64,000 bases of DNA, taken from assembly GCA_015680685.1 (NCBI GenBank), contig MNCI01009308.1, positions 3,996 through 67,995 of the forward strand. Direction: 5' to 3'. Positions 23,794 to 36,278 of this stretch are shown one piece after another. The notes below the pieces were generated by a model. That model searched no databases. It was not told the origin of the DNA and saw only the letters and a list, made by a program, of their open reading frames with translations. Each line of letters begins with the position of its first letter. Position 1 is the first letter of the stretch. This stretch comes from Gnetum montanum (Eukaryota; Streptophyta; Gnetopsida; Gnetales; Gnetaceae). The position numbers were made by a program, and so were the translations under genes.

Positions 23794-24637
23794 TAATGAG
23801 ACGCGATATGCACAAGCTGCGATATCGCGTACGCGACATCGTGGCTGCCACGATGTCGCATCCCATGCGATATCATGTACGTGATATCGCGTAGTCCCCT
23901 ACGATATTGCGTACGCGATATCATGGTCCGCCACCAAATCTATAAATAAGAGGTGACACTCCCCTCATTTCCAATCCTGGCTAGAAGTAGCGATGCTCTG
24001 GCAGTTTGATCACTCTAGAGGTAGATTAATTTTCCATGTGCCCGCAGTAGGAGTCCTAGAGTAAACGGCTCTTTATTCGAGCAACTTTGTACCTAAACAC
24101 AAGTTGTGTACGGTAATAAAGATGAAATTGATTGGATAAACCTTGCAGTGCATGGATAGGATTTTATTTATTGTTATTTATTGCTTTCCTAGAATGCGGT
24201 ACGAGTACGACTTGATTACGAGCATCTAAGGATGTGTACGGCTAGTCAAGGAATCGGCTGCTCGTCGCATGCGGTATGAGTACGACTTGATTANCTTTAG
24301 TAGCCACAATTGCATCGGTTCAGGGTGTGTACGGTAAGTGGGAAAGGATGCTGACGCTAGTTAATATAGACTTAGGTCCTTAGTTAGAGTAGTTAGTTCT
24401 GTCAACCATTCACCCTTTAGCATAGGAGATAAACTAGAAAAGACAAAAAAAATCATATACCTCAGACTTACTTAACCATACACCGTGACAACAACAAGTA
24501 AGTCTGGGAAGACAACGAATGATTAACCCCAAGTGTTCCATGGGGCGTTTAGGCATTTAGTCTGCAGAGTTCAACCGGATCACACGTGTTGTGCTTGTTC
24601 CGTATGGTTGAGTGTAGGGATACCTCGCCACTCATCA
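23794..24637 (+). repeat. 5' LTR of element B
   Basis: Begins TAATGAG (TGATGAG with one transition), ends CTCATCA. U3 holds at least five GATATCGCG-type palindromic units. The single N at 24294 marks about 300 bp missing relative to the 3' LTR. TATA box at 23941-23948. Confidence 0.9.
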
Positions 24638-24638
24638 T

Positions 24639-24655
24639 TGGTGTCGTTGTCGAGT
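24639..24655 (+). other. Primer-binding site of element B, tRNA-Asp type, decayed
   Basis: TGGTGTCGTTGTCGAGT matches 12 of 17 bases of the tRNA-Asp complement. Four of the five changes are C-to-T or G-to-A. Confidence 0.75.
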
Positions 24656-24869
24656 ACTAAGTGCTTGTGCGCCTAATAGAATATGAGGGATATCACTCAC
24701 ATCATTGTGAGCCTTAACGAACCTTCAGGTTAATCAAAAGAAAAAAATTTTATAACGGTAAATTAGCACACCGATAAAAATTCCTTCTTCTCATAAGAGC
24801 AACTCACCACCTAAGGACCATACTAGAGACAGTTGGCAAGATAAAAGACATAACCAAAATTATCCAAGT

Positions 24870-25510
24870 CCTAAAAAATATAGGGTGACATATACTCATC
24901 CTGATGAGTATGTGCCTGATCTTACCTTTATCCTCCATCAAGATGAACAGTTGCGCTGGAGAGATTTTTTTGGTAACATAGTGTTACCTCCAGATCGGGT
25001 CATCCCTAACATGCTTCTCCGTGCTTTGGCACAGACTGGCATGATAGAACTTTATGTCGAATATGTTGCAATAGATTCTGATATGAGGGATTATCATCCC
25101 ATAGATTTATAACGTATGAGGAATGCAAGGCGGGAGAGCCAACATACATTGTCGAAGGGCAAGACCCCACATGTCCTTAGCGAAATAGGAGATGAGGAAC
25201 CCCTTATCACGGGTTCTTTAGCAAAGGATGTTCTCCCTCCTAACGATGGTGAGGAGGAAGGATATCAAAACATAAGATCAATGATCCATATCCTTGGTTC
25301 TGATACCTATGAATACCAACTGTTCATAGAGGGAACAACTACTCACGCTAAGGACAGGCACTTTGATCGTCACCACGATCAAGGTCGTAGCAGCCGAAGA
25401 GAACGCAAGAAACATCATCATGGTGATGGTTCCCCTTCTTCTTTCCCTTCTTCACATCACTCACCCTCTCCTTCCACATCTGGGCACAGCCACCATGAAC
25501 ATTAAAAGGG
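24870..25510 (+). pseudogene. N-terminal gag part of element B (two open blocks)
   Basis: 24885-25112 (75 codons) carries THPDEYVPDLTFILHQDEQL and IVLPPDRVIPNMLLRALAQ, parallel to element A at 8330-8540. After one stop, 25116-25505 (129 codons) continues in the same frame with a charged linker ending in a Ser/His/Pro-rich stretch. One more stop and a frameshift separate it from the core below. Apart from that stop, the two blocks would be one reading frame. Confidence 0.75.
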
Positions 25511-25659
25511 AGGATAAAAGTAAAAAGGATGAGAGACCTCGATGGAAGAAAGAGAGGACAAGGGAAGGGACGTAGGGAGAGTAGGGAATCACGCAGACAT
25601 CATAGACATCATGAAACAGACGACCATGACGAGCCCCTACTCGCAACCTGAAGTATGCT

Positions 25660-26788
25660 TGACATTACGGAGGTAGTTGGGATTCCCACAAGGCATTTGA
25701 AGGATAGTTGGATCAAACGATTAGACATGAACAATATCCCACAATTTGAAGGGGGATATAATGCTGATCCACAAAATCATTTGTAGGCATTCCATGATGC
25801 CTGTGCCTTGCAGAATATAGACAGTGAGTGGAAGAAGCTTAAGTTGTTCCCAAGGACACTCACCAAAGAAGCAGAGAGTTGGTACCAGTTCTTAGAACTA
25901 AAAACCATCAGGAGGTGGAGTACGATGCTAGAACTATTCAACGAAAAGTATCAAACGTACTCCAGAGTGTCCAATTTACATAAGCAGATCCAAGGCTGGA
26001 AGCAAGGTCATCATGAACCCTTGGATGCTGCCATGGCCCGCTACTACACATTGTTACATCGTTGCCCGAGCCATGGGTATGCACAGCGGGATCAACTGCA
26101 CCACATCGTGGATGGGCTAAGGCATGAAACGAGACGAACCCTTGGAACCTATGCCCAAGGGAGGCTATCACAACTTAGAGCCCATGAAGTGCAAAGCTTG
26201 TTGGAGCAAGTAGCAAACGAAGAAGGTGAGCTATGGAAAAGGGAAAGTGCAGAGGAGTACAACCGTGATCCCTCCCTTCAAAAGAAGGGAGTGAAATTTT
26301 GTGATCAAGAGGATGAGTCACTAATCGAAGAGTTGGTGAACTGGAAAACCTTGCCGATCCAAAAGTTAACAATAGAAATAGCAGCTAAGGTAGACGATGT
26401 ATGGAGTTCCTTAGACTCTAAAATTGAAACCGTCTTAAAAATTGTAGAAGAGTCTAAGGTAGAGCAAAGTAGTGACAAAGGTAAGAAAAAGTGGAGAGAT
26501 TTAAGCCCTGCACATAACAAGGGTAAGGGGAAAATCACTAACTCTGATATGGCTGTAGATTCTAACACAGATAATGATGGTGGATGTGAGGTCTACTACT
26601 ATGACCATCCTAAGGGATGTTGCCCCATTATCTCACATCTACAGGAGTCTACGGTGTATGCACTAAATCCAAGACTCAATCAACGGCAAACACCCCGAAG
26701 GTTGCCTTATCCACAAGGTAACCCAAGGCAGTTCCACCAACCACTAACATATTATCCAAGTGGAACTCCACCTCAGCCCATCGAATAG
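25660..26788 (+). CDS. Retrotransposon gag core of element B
   Basis: The open frame 25808-26788 encodes 326 residues; homology extends upstream to about 25660 across a stop (NNIPQFEGGYNADPQNHL, then TAG, then AFHDACALQ). The core has FPRTLTKEAESWYQFLEL, RWSTMLELFNEKYQ and LHRCPSHGYAQRDQLHHIVDGL, the conserved plant retrotransposon gag segment that builds the particle. After about residue 200 it is Lys/Glu-rich, then Cys-containing (CEVYYYDHPKGCC), then Pro/Gln-rich. No CCHC zinc knuckle is visible. It is much better preserved than the gag of element A. The ATG at 25808 is simply the first after the stop, probably not the native start. Confidence 0.85.
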
Positions 26789-27289
26789 CATTAGCAAAGG
26801 CAATACCCACAGTCATGGGAGATGCCATCATCGAAACAATAGTACCCTTACCGGCAGCCTAATCCTTATGGATATTATGTGCAGCAGCCGATTTCTCGGG
26901 TCACGCAACCCCCAACCGTCACTACCAAGCTCGGGAGTACTTCAGAAGGACTCCTTCTCCTCCGGGAGACACTCCATACCCACACCATCCTCCTAATCCA
27001 TCCGCACCTCTTCCACCTCAAGTAGTTCCTGTAACACCTCCTGCTCCAACAATGCAAGGGGACCTTCCTCCTCAACCGTAGCAACGTCACGCTACGAGAG
27101 CTATAAATATCCAACCTACTGCTGGTTCTGACAACTGTAAAAAGAGAATGCCTTACTTCAGAACCAAAAGCCCAGACAAACTTTCGCAACAACAAGCGGT
27201 TGAGGCCATGTACACGTCTCCGCCATCTAACACTTAGGTGCACCCTTCAGTCCAACAGGGCGTAACGCATATGGTTATGTTAACCCATA

Positions 27290-27740
27290 CCGTAACTGAC
27301 TGGATCAAGGTAGGCCACCTTCCCAGGAAACTAACTGATCCTAGGAGTCCCTTAATCTATCTACATATCGCCAAAAATAAACCACATAGGGTGCTTTTTG
27401 ACTCAGGTTCCGAAGTCAAGTTAATTTCACAAAAGATGTATCATGCCTAGAACCTACCCCAACTTAAGAAGAGCAACATTTAACTAGAGCTGGCAAACTA
27501 GTCCATCACCATTCCCTTGGGATTGGTGGCGAACGTTATTACCACTGTGTGTGGTTGGTCCTACCCAGCTGACTTTCTAGTGATTGAAGTGAACAACAAT
27601 GAAGGGGACTTCCCAATTATAATGGGAAGGACATGGCTAAGCATAGTAGATGCATGCCTTAGGATCCGCGATCTTTCCTTGGAAATCTCTAAGGTAAACA
27701 TATGTGGAAATATTGAGAAGAGAAAAGTTCCATGCATCAC
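27290..27740 (+). pseudogene. Aspartic protease of element B, active site intact
   Basis: RVLFDSGSEVKLIS carries the D-S-G active site at 27400-27408. The C-terminal part at 27517-27912 has CGWSYPADFLVIEV and FPIIMGRTWLSIVDACL. A stop at 27448-27450 and another near 27500 separate the halves. Element A differs by having DSS at the active site. Confidence 0.8.
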
Positions 27741-28029
27741 ATATAGTGATTCATCAGGTGATGACATGGAGCGATGCTCATCTCCTCCATGTAACAGGTG
27801 TGCCCTTGAAACTCTGCAACAAAGATGCCTATATGTAACAACCACAAAAGAAGTAGTAGACACCCTATGGTTGACAGCTACTTGTAGGAGCAGAAAAACA
27901 TGCATGGAATGAACTGAGGAAACTCATGCTAACAATGAAAGCATATATACATTGGAACATGAGCGTCGCCAACTTCCACCCCTAAATTTAAGATCATCAA
28001 TTGGGAGAAGTTTGGCACTTCTTAGAAAT

Positions 28030-29883
28030 TCAAGTAGACACTCATTATTTCGGATCTCTCCCTTACAACTCAGTCATGGGGGAGATGGCCATCTATGCTA
28101 ACCATATAGGGCCCTCAGTTCTTTTAATTTTTTATTTTACACATTTTTGTTTTACACGTTTTTGTTTTACACATTTTTGTCTTACAAAGTTATTTAACTT
28201 TTCTAATTTTTGTTTTATAACATCATTACACGTTTCCATTTTTTGTGTGAGTGTGTGTGTGTATCCACCCTATAAGTTTGTCCCATAATAAGTGTTCGGA
28301 TTGATGGTATGAACTATTTTTATATTGATTGCTAATGTTTGGTTTTTACCTTTAAGTTACAATGTTGATACTAAGGTATGTTTCTTTTGATATGGCAGGC
28401 AATGAGATCACTTCATCCATCCATCCACCAATTTCTATGGTTTCTCTTGGCTTGGAAATGTACAGTCCCCTTCTAATAAGAACTTTAACGAATCGNNNNN
28501 NNNNNNNNNNNNNNNNNNNNNNNNNNNNNNNNNNNNNNNNNNNNNNNNNNNNNNNNNNNNNNNNNNNNNNNNNNNNNNNNNNNNNNNNNNNNNNNNNNNN
28601 NNNNNNNNNNNNNNNNNNNNNNNNNNNNNNNNNNNNNNNNNNNNNNNNNNNNNNNNNNNNNNNNNNNNNNNNNNNNNNNNNNNNNNNNNNNNNNNNNNNN
28701 NNNNNNNNNNNNNNNNNNNNNNNNNNNNNNNNNNNNNNNNNNNNNNNNNNNNNNNNNNNNNNNNNNNNNNNNNNNNNNNNNNNNNNNNNNNNNNNNNNNN
28801 NNNNNNNNNNNNNNNNNNNNNNNNNNNNNNNNNNNNNNNNNNNNNNNNNNNNNNNNNNNNNNNNNNNNNNNNNNNNNNNNNNNNNNNNNNNNNNNNNNNN
28901 NNNNNNNNNNNNNNNNNNNNNNNNNNNNNNNNNNNNNNNNNNNNNNNNNNNNNNNNNNNNNNNNNNNNNNNNNNNNNNNNNNNNNNNNNNNNNNNNNNNN
29001 NNNNNNNNNNNNNNNNNNNNNNNNNNNNNNNNNNNNNNNNNNNNNNNNNNNNNNNNNNNNNNNNNNNNNNNNNNNNNNNNNNNNNNNNNNNNNNNNNNNN
29101 NNNNNNNNNNNNNNNNNNNNNNNNNNNNNNNNNNNNNNNNNNNNNNNNNNNNNNNNNNNNNNNNNNNNNNNNNNNNNNNNNNNNNNNNNNNNNNNNNNNN
29201 NNNNNNNNNNNNNNNNNNNNNNNNNNNNNNNNNNNNNNNNNNNNNNNNNNNNNNNNNNNNNNNNNNNNNNNNNNNNNNNNNNNNNNNNNNNNNNNNNNNN
29301 NNNNNNNNNNNNCTTTTTCAATTTTCTCCTAGCCCCGAAATTTTTTGATTTTCTTCCTAACCCCTATACCTTCGGTAGTCATTAGTAACATCTTCCCAGG
29401 TCCATATTAGCCATACCACAACCTAGCCAATGGACTTACACTGAAGCAAGGTATTAATTACATGATGATTCATTTACACTTGCTAATATATGATTGTGTT
29501 GTGTGTGTAGATGGTGATCATGCAAACAACAGATTGGATCTGGAGTTGGAGCACACACTTGGAATGGAGTAGTGCTGAAGCAACTATGCAAAGAGCAAGA
29601 TCGATGACATGCTTATGGATGGACAACGAAAAGCGCAATCTTGGCGTTGGTAGCAGCAACACTTCTTTCTATCTCTCTCTTTCTCACAAGCTACCAGCAA
29701 AGGCCTGATGTCATTGTAATAAGGTGTTCACCTTTGTTGTCATGAACACCAGTTTTGTCAAGTCTTGTAATAATGATCCATTCACATGTCATCCCATTAG
29801 TTCCATTCACCTCAATAATTCCATACCTTCCCGATATTATTGTAAGGAACTCGAGGATGAGTTTTCATTCAGTCATGGGGGTA
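28030..29883 (+). other. 3' non-coding region of element B, with assembly gap 28496-29312
   Basis: Begins directly after the pol deletion junction with sequence matching element A from about 14232 on. Contains a polypurine-like CAGTCATGGGGGAGA near 28072-28086 and a T-rich block at 28120-28260. The frames that span the N run are artefacts. The true PPT is at 29875-29883. Confidence 0.75.
28496..29312. other. Assembly gap (817 N)
   Basis: Run of N in the 3' region of element B. Confidence 0.99.
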
Positions 29884-30966
29884 TGATGAGAAGCGATATG
29901 CACAAGCCACGATATCATGTCGTCCCCTATGATATCGTGTACGTGATATCGTGGTCCGTCATCAAATCTATAAATAAGAGGCAGCACTCCCCTCATTTCC
30001 AATCCTGGCTAGAAGTAGCGAAGCTCTAGCAGTTTGATCACTCCAGAGTTAGATTAATTTCCCATGTGCCCACAGTAGGAGTCCTAGAGTGAACGGCTCT
30101 TTATTCGAGCAACTTTGTACCTGAACACAAGTTGTGTACGGCAATAAAGACGAACTTGATTGGATAAACCTTGCAGTGCATGGATAGGATTTTATTTTTT
30201 ATTATATATTGCTTTCCTAGAATGCGGTACGAGTATGACTTGATTACGAGCATCTAAGGATGTGTATGGCTAGTCAAGGAATCGACTGCTCGTCGCATGT
30301 GGTATGAGTACGACTTGATTATGAGCATTGTGACTACTTGGTAACCCAGTAGCGTATTCTAGGATCTACGCTTGGTAATCCTAGTGGTAGTCTCAGTGTG
30401 TACGGCTAGTCAAGGAATCGGCTACTCATCGCACTTAGGCTAGTTAGGTTCTCTCACCCTTATCTCCTAGAACGTGGGATAAGTACGACTTGGCTACGAG
30501 CACCTACGGGTGTGTATGGCTAGTCAAGGAATTAGCTGCTTATCACACTTAGGCTAGTTAAGTGCCTCAGTACGACCACTTCGAGCACGTGCGTTACGTG
30601 TGGTAATCCCAGTAACGATTAGCGTTTGGTAGCCATAGTTGCATCGGTTCGGGGTGTGTACGGTAAGTGGAACGGATGCTGACGCTAGTTAATATAGACT
30701 TAGGTCCTTAGTTAGTGTAGTTAGTTCTCTCAACCCTTCACCCTTTAGCATAGGAGATAAACTAGAAAAGACCCAAAAAAATCATATACCTCGAACTTAC
30801 TTAACCATACACCGTGACAACAACAAGTAAGTCTGGGAAGATAATGAATGATTAACCCCAAGTGTTCCATGGGACGTTTAAGAATTTAGTTTGCGGAGTT
30901 CGACCGGATCATGCGTGCTGCGCTCGTTTCATATGGTTGAGCGTAGGGGTACCTCGCCACTCATCA
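29884..30966 (+). repeat. 3' LTR of element B
   Basis: 1083 bp, TGATGAG to CTCATCA. The U3 has fewer palindromic units than the 5' LTR. 30220-30620 holds imperfect subrepeats built on GGTACGAGTACGACTTG-type and TGTACGGCTAGTCAAGGAAT motifs, about three copies. TATA box at 29969-29976. Confidence 0.9.
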
Positions 30967-30971
30967 CCCCT
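30967..30971 (+). repeat. Target-site duplication of element B (right), CCCCT
   Basis: Identical to 23789-23793. Confidence 0.93.
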
Positions 30972-31437
30972 CTTTCCTAGATTTCAATTCATGGAAACAT
31001 ATGAATTTATCAATTGACTTAATTCTCATGACTACAAGTGTTACTAAAGAAAAGTTCATAATTCTCTTATTGTCATGCTTATCTAATGCTTTACTAGGCC
31101 AATTTGTGGTGATTCAAGCATGTTTTCAAACTTACATGTGGTCCTAGCAATGAAGGAAGATATGTTATAAGGCTTAGATGGTGAAGTTCAATATATTTCC
31201 ATATTTGGGAGGATGCATTGATGCACCCCCTATAGCAACACAAGGGGATCAATGCCTACATCAATGCACCCCCTATGCTAATAGAAAAGTATAAATGGAA
31301 AGGGCATCTCATACTTATTCTTGCACTTTGTCATTTGCTTTTTCACTTTTCTTTGCCTCCAATTGTTTATAAATAAGCATGATTCTATCATATCTTCACC
31401 AACCAACCATACAAATCACAAGTGATATCACGTCCCA

Positions 31438-32303
31438 TCACCAACCATACAAATCACAAGCATTCATGCATGATCTAGTCGAATTCTGTGGACTTCGTCA
31501 TTTCTAGTGCACTTGCCCTTTAGGAAGTGAATCTAGCTTTAAGGTCAATCATTGTCCTCCTAATTACACTTATGATGTACATGGGTATGGTTAAGTGTAA
31601 TTGAGGCATTCAATTTTTATCATTTTGTATTTTATATTTTGGATGCTTAAAGTGTAGGTAAAAGGAATTTAATTAATGAATCTAAATTAACAAATTAACT
31701 ACCATTTAACTAATCCTAATATAAGTATCCATTCCCACTTTCCGTACACATCCTGAACCCACATATCCATTGCTGGGGGACCAAGTGCTACGCTATTATG
31801 CGTACCAAGTTTATAGGATTACCAAGTGAATACGTGTTATGCTCGAAGTGGTCTTACTTATGTATTTAATATATCTAGCTTAATAATCTCATTCACTCAA
31901 TTACTGAAAAATAATTGCAAAATAATTGAGGATAATTAACAAATAATTAAGAACATTGAATGCATAAATAAAAGAGCTAATCTATCCAAAGTGTTGCAAG
32001 GTTTATTAAAAAGCTTGTGTTTATTGCTACACACACTATTGTGCTCAGGTAAAACAATGCTCGAATAGAGATTAGTACACTCAATGATTCCAGCTACGAC
32101 ACTTAGGGAAAAGGTTCTAACTTTTGAATGGAAAAAATGCAGGAGCTTCACTACTACTAAAATCTGGACTTCCCCATAAATGCGGTGGGTAGGCATGTAT
32201 TTATAGGTGATGGAAAGACATTGCATTGATGAGGCAACATCGATGTAGATCAAAATGCATCAACAAGGCCTCATCAATGCAGCCAACAAATAATGACTCA
32301 TCA
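31438..32303 (-). mobile_element. Family 2 LTR, minus strand
   Basis: On the minus strand it starts TGATGAGTCA at 32303 and follows the solo LTR 36279-37165 through U3, TATA region, R and U5. The last 25 or so bases are replaced by a local duplication of CCAACCATACAAATCACAAG-type sequence (31405-31460). No PPT lies at 32304, so it is a solo or 5' LTR. Confidence 0.65.
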
Positions 32304-32559
32304 GCACATGTGCAGAAGCAAGAAACTAAACAAGTGCTAAATGGAGTAGTAGAAGATGGAGATGATGATTTTGACAATATTCAAGAAGATGTGGGTGTAG
32401 ATGATGTTTGGTAGTAATTAATTCATGAAGAAAGGAATTATCATTAATTTATTTATCTCAATTCTCCTAGGCTCAAGGAGTCACTATAGTAAATAAGCCT
32501 ATATGAGTACATCATCTAGTCCTTCATATGATACTAATATGAGGTTGAAGAATTCTACT

Positions 32560-34640
32560 AAAACCTTGCTGCAAATGTTGTCATGACTTTTGTTGGAGGG
32601 ATTCCTATTCCTATCTCTGTCTGGACAATCTCTAGGGCCATAGGTTTTTTAAATGAGCTAAAAAATAACTAGTGTCCATCGACCTACAAGATTGAGTACA
32701 AACTTAGGTCAAAGACCTTACTTTAGGTCTTTAACATGTAAAAGAAAATTTGAAGATTTTCAAAATTTCTTTAATCCATAATTTCATGTACATGATTATT
32801 TTACATAACTTTTTGCTCACCAAATGACCAATGGGTATCTCTACTCTATGTGTAAAATTTATGACAATGATGAGGAGAAAGTATGTCATCAACATTTTAT
32901 ATTTTCTTTACAAGGATTTTTTTTAGAAGATCAAGGATGTAGCCAAAGATAAGAGGCAGGCCTATGCCTTTCCAAGGTTAATTCAAAAACTCTATGAGAT
33001 AGCAAGCACAGTCAATCATGTGGAAAGGTATTTCAAAACTATGAGAATGGTGGATTGGGAGAACATAATGGTGGTGGTTCCAAGACAATGTTTAGAGTTC
33101 ATTGGAGCCATACTGGATTCAATGGATGAGATTCCTTCTATGAAGGTATCTTGTATATGTCCTTCAAACTAGTTCTATTAGTGCCAAATAAGAATATCAT
33201 CTATATTGCAAGCATCCCAACATACATAGGTGTAACAGCCTAGTAGATCCATCTCTTGACCTCCCAATTTTAGCATTAGACAAAGTCATGAACCCATTTC
33301 TGGTGGTAGATTTTAACTAATTATGCATGTTGAAGATGAGGAGCAAGCTACCATAATTCATGTCGAGGGTTTGCAAGATCTTGGTAGAAATTTATTAAAC
33401 ATGATGGAAGCCATTATAGGGGGTGAGGCTATAAGGAAGAATCTATTCTACTTTTCTTCTTCCTTATTGGATGATCCACCCATGCTCCATTATGATGCCC
33501 CTATTTAGTTACAAGGCCATGTTCTTTCATGAAGTGTTTTCTCTTCACATCAATTGAGGTGCAACATGCACAACATCCAGCATGTGGTGGAAGTCCTCCA
33601 AGTACCCACTACTCAACTTGGGACTATGCATTAGGTAGAAGGAGAGCAAAGGATAGATCTAGACATCATATTTTTATTGAAAAGTATTCATAGTATAGTG
33701 AACAGTAAAATTATTAGAGTACATGTCGAGTTGAAAACTACAAATGCTGATAGAACATTTTATCTAAGGAAGCTACAAAGAAGCTAAGCTAAGGTACAAT
33801 GGTTGCATGAGAAACTAGTACACATTGTATCATTAGTACCAAAAATTTCCAAAATCACTCCAAATGTATAGATCAAGCACCTATAGGCTAAATTATTTTA
33901 GGTGCATCATGTTGATGAAAAAGCCATGTTCATAAAAGATGACTTGGAGCAACAAATCAAGATGTTGAAGCATCAATTCTAAGAATGGAAAAAGATGAGC
34001 TAAGAAAAAGAGAAACATGTGCTCTCCCTTTTCCAACAAGTACAAAGATTAGATGATGAAAGTTAGATCATGGTACAATTTTAGGATAAATACCTTTGTA
34101 TAAAGAAAAACCACTATAACTTGCAATAGGATTTGGAAAACAAGACTACTAGGGAAACTAATGATCTTAAGAAGATTCATTTGATTGATTAGGAAACATA
34201 AAATTTCAAGATATGTTGATTGCACAAATTTGTAGCTCTACTCAATGAATGGGTAACTAGGAAGAGGTGTAAGATGAAGGAAAAATTTGACACATTGCAT
34301 GAAAAACTCTAACAAATGCCCACAAGTGAGCCAACACTACAAGAAAATATGGACCTATTAGAAAGCATGTACATCATTTACCACAAAGTAGCTATTGCAG
34401 TTCTTAAGAGGAAACTCAAGGAGGTCAAGGAGGATGTGCAAGTAGAATAGAGGAGGTACCTTTTGATGGTCTAGAATTTTGCAAGTTGACTATACATGGA
34501 GTGATAGGAGAAACTTCATCAAGTAAATGTCAAGTTGGATATGGCCTAGCACAAGCTCTCATAAGTGAAGATGAGTCACAAGCAATTCCAAGGTGATGCC
34601 AAGGAATGATGTCAAGCACTCTTACAAGAGTAGGGACTGA
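32560..34640 (+). pseudogene. Decayed coding sequence, family not recognised
   Basis: Protein-like stretches in shifting plus-strand frames: GGIPIPISVWTISRAIGF near 32595, AYAFPRLIQKLYEIASTVNH near 32970, VPRQCLEFIGAILDSMDEIP near 33080, an open frame at 33323-33508, then from about 33900 a Lys/Glu/Leu-rich, coiled-coil-like part (DDLEQQIKMLKHQF; KEKFDTLHEKL). Stops are frequent. It could be a gag-like first ORF of an LTR element, but I cannot assign it. Confidence 0.4.
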
Positions 34641-34734
34641 TGCATGAGTAGAATAAATAGCTTCAAGTAAGTGTAATGGATAGTAAGGCATGACTAAAAA
34701 TATTCCACATGTTCATACCTAGCTCTTCAGGCTT

Positions 34735-36273
34735 CTTCCCATATCTAGTAAGAATGTTAAGGGGCTTCTTCTCTTAGCCACCACCCCTTGGTACTTATCA
34801 ATGAGTTGGCTTGTATTATTCTGTATCCTTCGTTTATATGTTTTATAGTTATAATATTCCTCCACATTGATTATGTCATGTGTCTGGTCCTAATTTTGAG
34901 TCATGGTGTTAAAGCTATGGGATTGGCTTTACTTAGGCATAAGAGAATGATGAGTTATTTAGTGAAATTTTGTATCTCAATTGTAAGTATTGGATCTTAG
35001 AAGTATTTCATGTATCCTATGTTTATCCTCTACCATGTTGGGTAGATTTCTTGGTCTTCTAAGATGAACCCTTTCCCCCTAGGTCATAATTTGAGATTAT
35101 ATGCATAATTCCAAGCTCTCTAGAATTCTTCTAGCCTCATTTAGATGTCCTAGGATTCTTTTGATAGGTTTCCTTGAGTTGGAGGATGCATTGACTACCC
35201 TACATCAGCATAGAGGCATTGATGCACCCTCTAGCAAGCTTGGTTTACTTAACGTTTCCTTGCGTATGCCTAGGATCAATGTGGATTATGTCAAGAAAAC
35301 CGCTATTAATGTTTATGTGTTGATGAACCTCCTTTTTCTGCATGCAAAAACTATAAATACTTGGAATGAGATTTCATACTTAACACCTTTATTTTTAATG
35401 TTTTTATTTAGCTTTTGGTATTTGGTATTGTGTGATGAGCTATTCCTCCATTAGGTAAGTTGATTTCCATATCTTATGTGTGTTTTGAGTCATCACTTTC
35501 ACAAGTATGGCTAGACTCTCTCATAGTACTACCTTGCTTATGTAGCCTGAAAACATTTGGTTGTTGTGGAGTTGAGTGCTTGCACAATGAATAAAGCTTA
35601 TAGTTCTCCCTTATTTTACTATTGATTCCTTAAACATCTAAATACTAAAAAGCATAAAATACAAAAAATCATAAAAAATATTTATTTAATTCTCATTTTC
35701 TTAAGTTGCGATAATTCCTCCTTGCTCAAGAAGGTCATAACTATAGGGCATGGTGTTGGAACATTGAAGTTGTATATAGGAGCCATTTTTATTGCATTTT
35801 AACTGTAGTGTTGCACCTGTCCCAAAAAGGGATTACAACATAAGCATTGCACCTATTTCCAAGAGGGATTGCAATGCATCTGTGTTTATTATTATTTTGT
35901 TCATTACAATTCTAAAATCCATAAAAATTATAAAATATAAAATCATAAATATATTTTCTTTATGTCTCACCATGACAATACAAGTTTTAATTGTATCATA
36001 TGTATGATAATATCTTTTATATTTCTTCAATGCAATGATATACATAAGTGTTTTTTGCAATCCACTCAACATCATCTTTGAAGCTTATGATCAAATCTTA
36101 TTGTGATGTGTGTGACAAATCTCATTAGTCTAAAACTAGCAGGACTCCTATCATGAGTTCAATAATACTTGAACATTAATCCCTTTCACTAACAATTTGT
36201 TTGCATTCCACAAATAAACTGCTTGTATAACCTATAGTCAAGGATACCCATGAAGAATAAAACAGTAGCCATC
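34735..36273. other. Non-coding part of unit 1, nothing assigned
   Basis: Matched by 43270-44803 in unit 2. The co-linear frames 35101-35454 and 43627-43980 (117 codons) are conserved in length, but their substitutions do not look protein-constrained, and a TATA-like CTATAAATAC (about 35350) sits inside. It resembles U3-R of an old LTR. Not called as a gene. Confidence 0.4.
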
Positions 36274-36278
36274 CTAAC

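Larger units (their letters stand above)
23794..30966 (+). mobile_element. Element B: Ty3/gypsy element lacking RT, RNase H and integrase
   Basis: Same family as element A by LTR, PBS, gag, protease, 3' region and polypurine tract. LTRs 23794-24637 and 29884-30966, target duplication CCCCT. Just after the protease (about 28030) the sequence jumps to the stretch that in A follows the integrase (about 14232), so about 2.7 kb of pol is absent. It inserted into unit 1 of the segmental duplication after the duplication happened. An 817-N gap lies in the 3' region. Confidence 0.93.
31170..34728. other. 3.56-kb segment present in unit 1 and absent in unit 2
   Basis: Bounded by a 6-bp direct repeat AGGCTT (31170-31175 and 34729-34734). 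Unit 2 has one AGGCTT at the matching place (about 43264-43269). The ends have no TG/CA or PPT, so a deletion from unit 2 between short repeats is more likely than an insertion into unit 1. It contains a family 2 LTR (31438-32303) and decayed coding sequence (32560-34640). Confidence 0.8.

Noticed and set aside
35101-35454. 117-codon frame kept in both duplication units (43627-43980)
   Set aside because: Shared by recent duplication; differences are not concentrated at third positions and no domain is seen.
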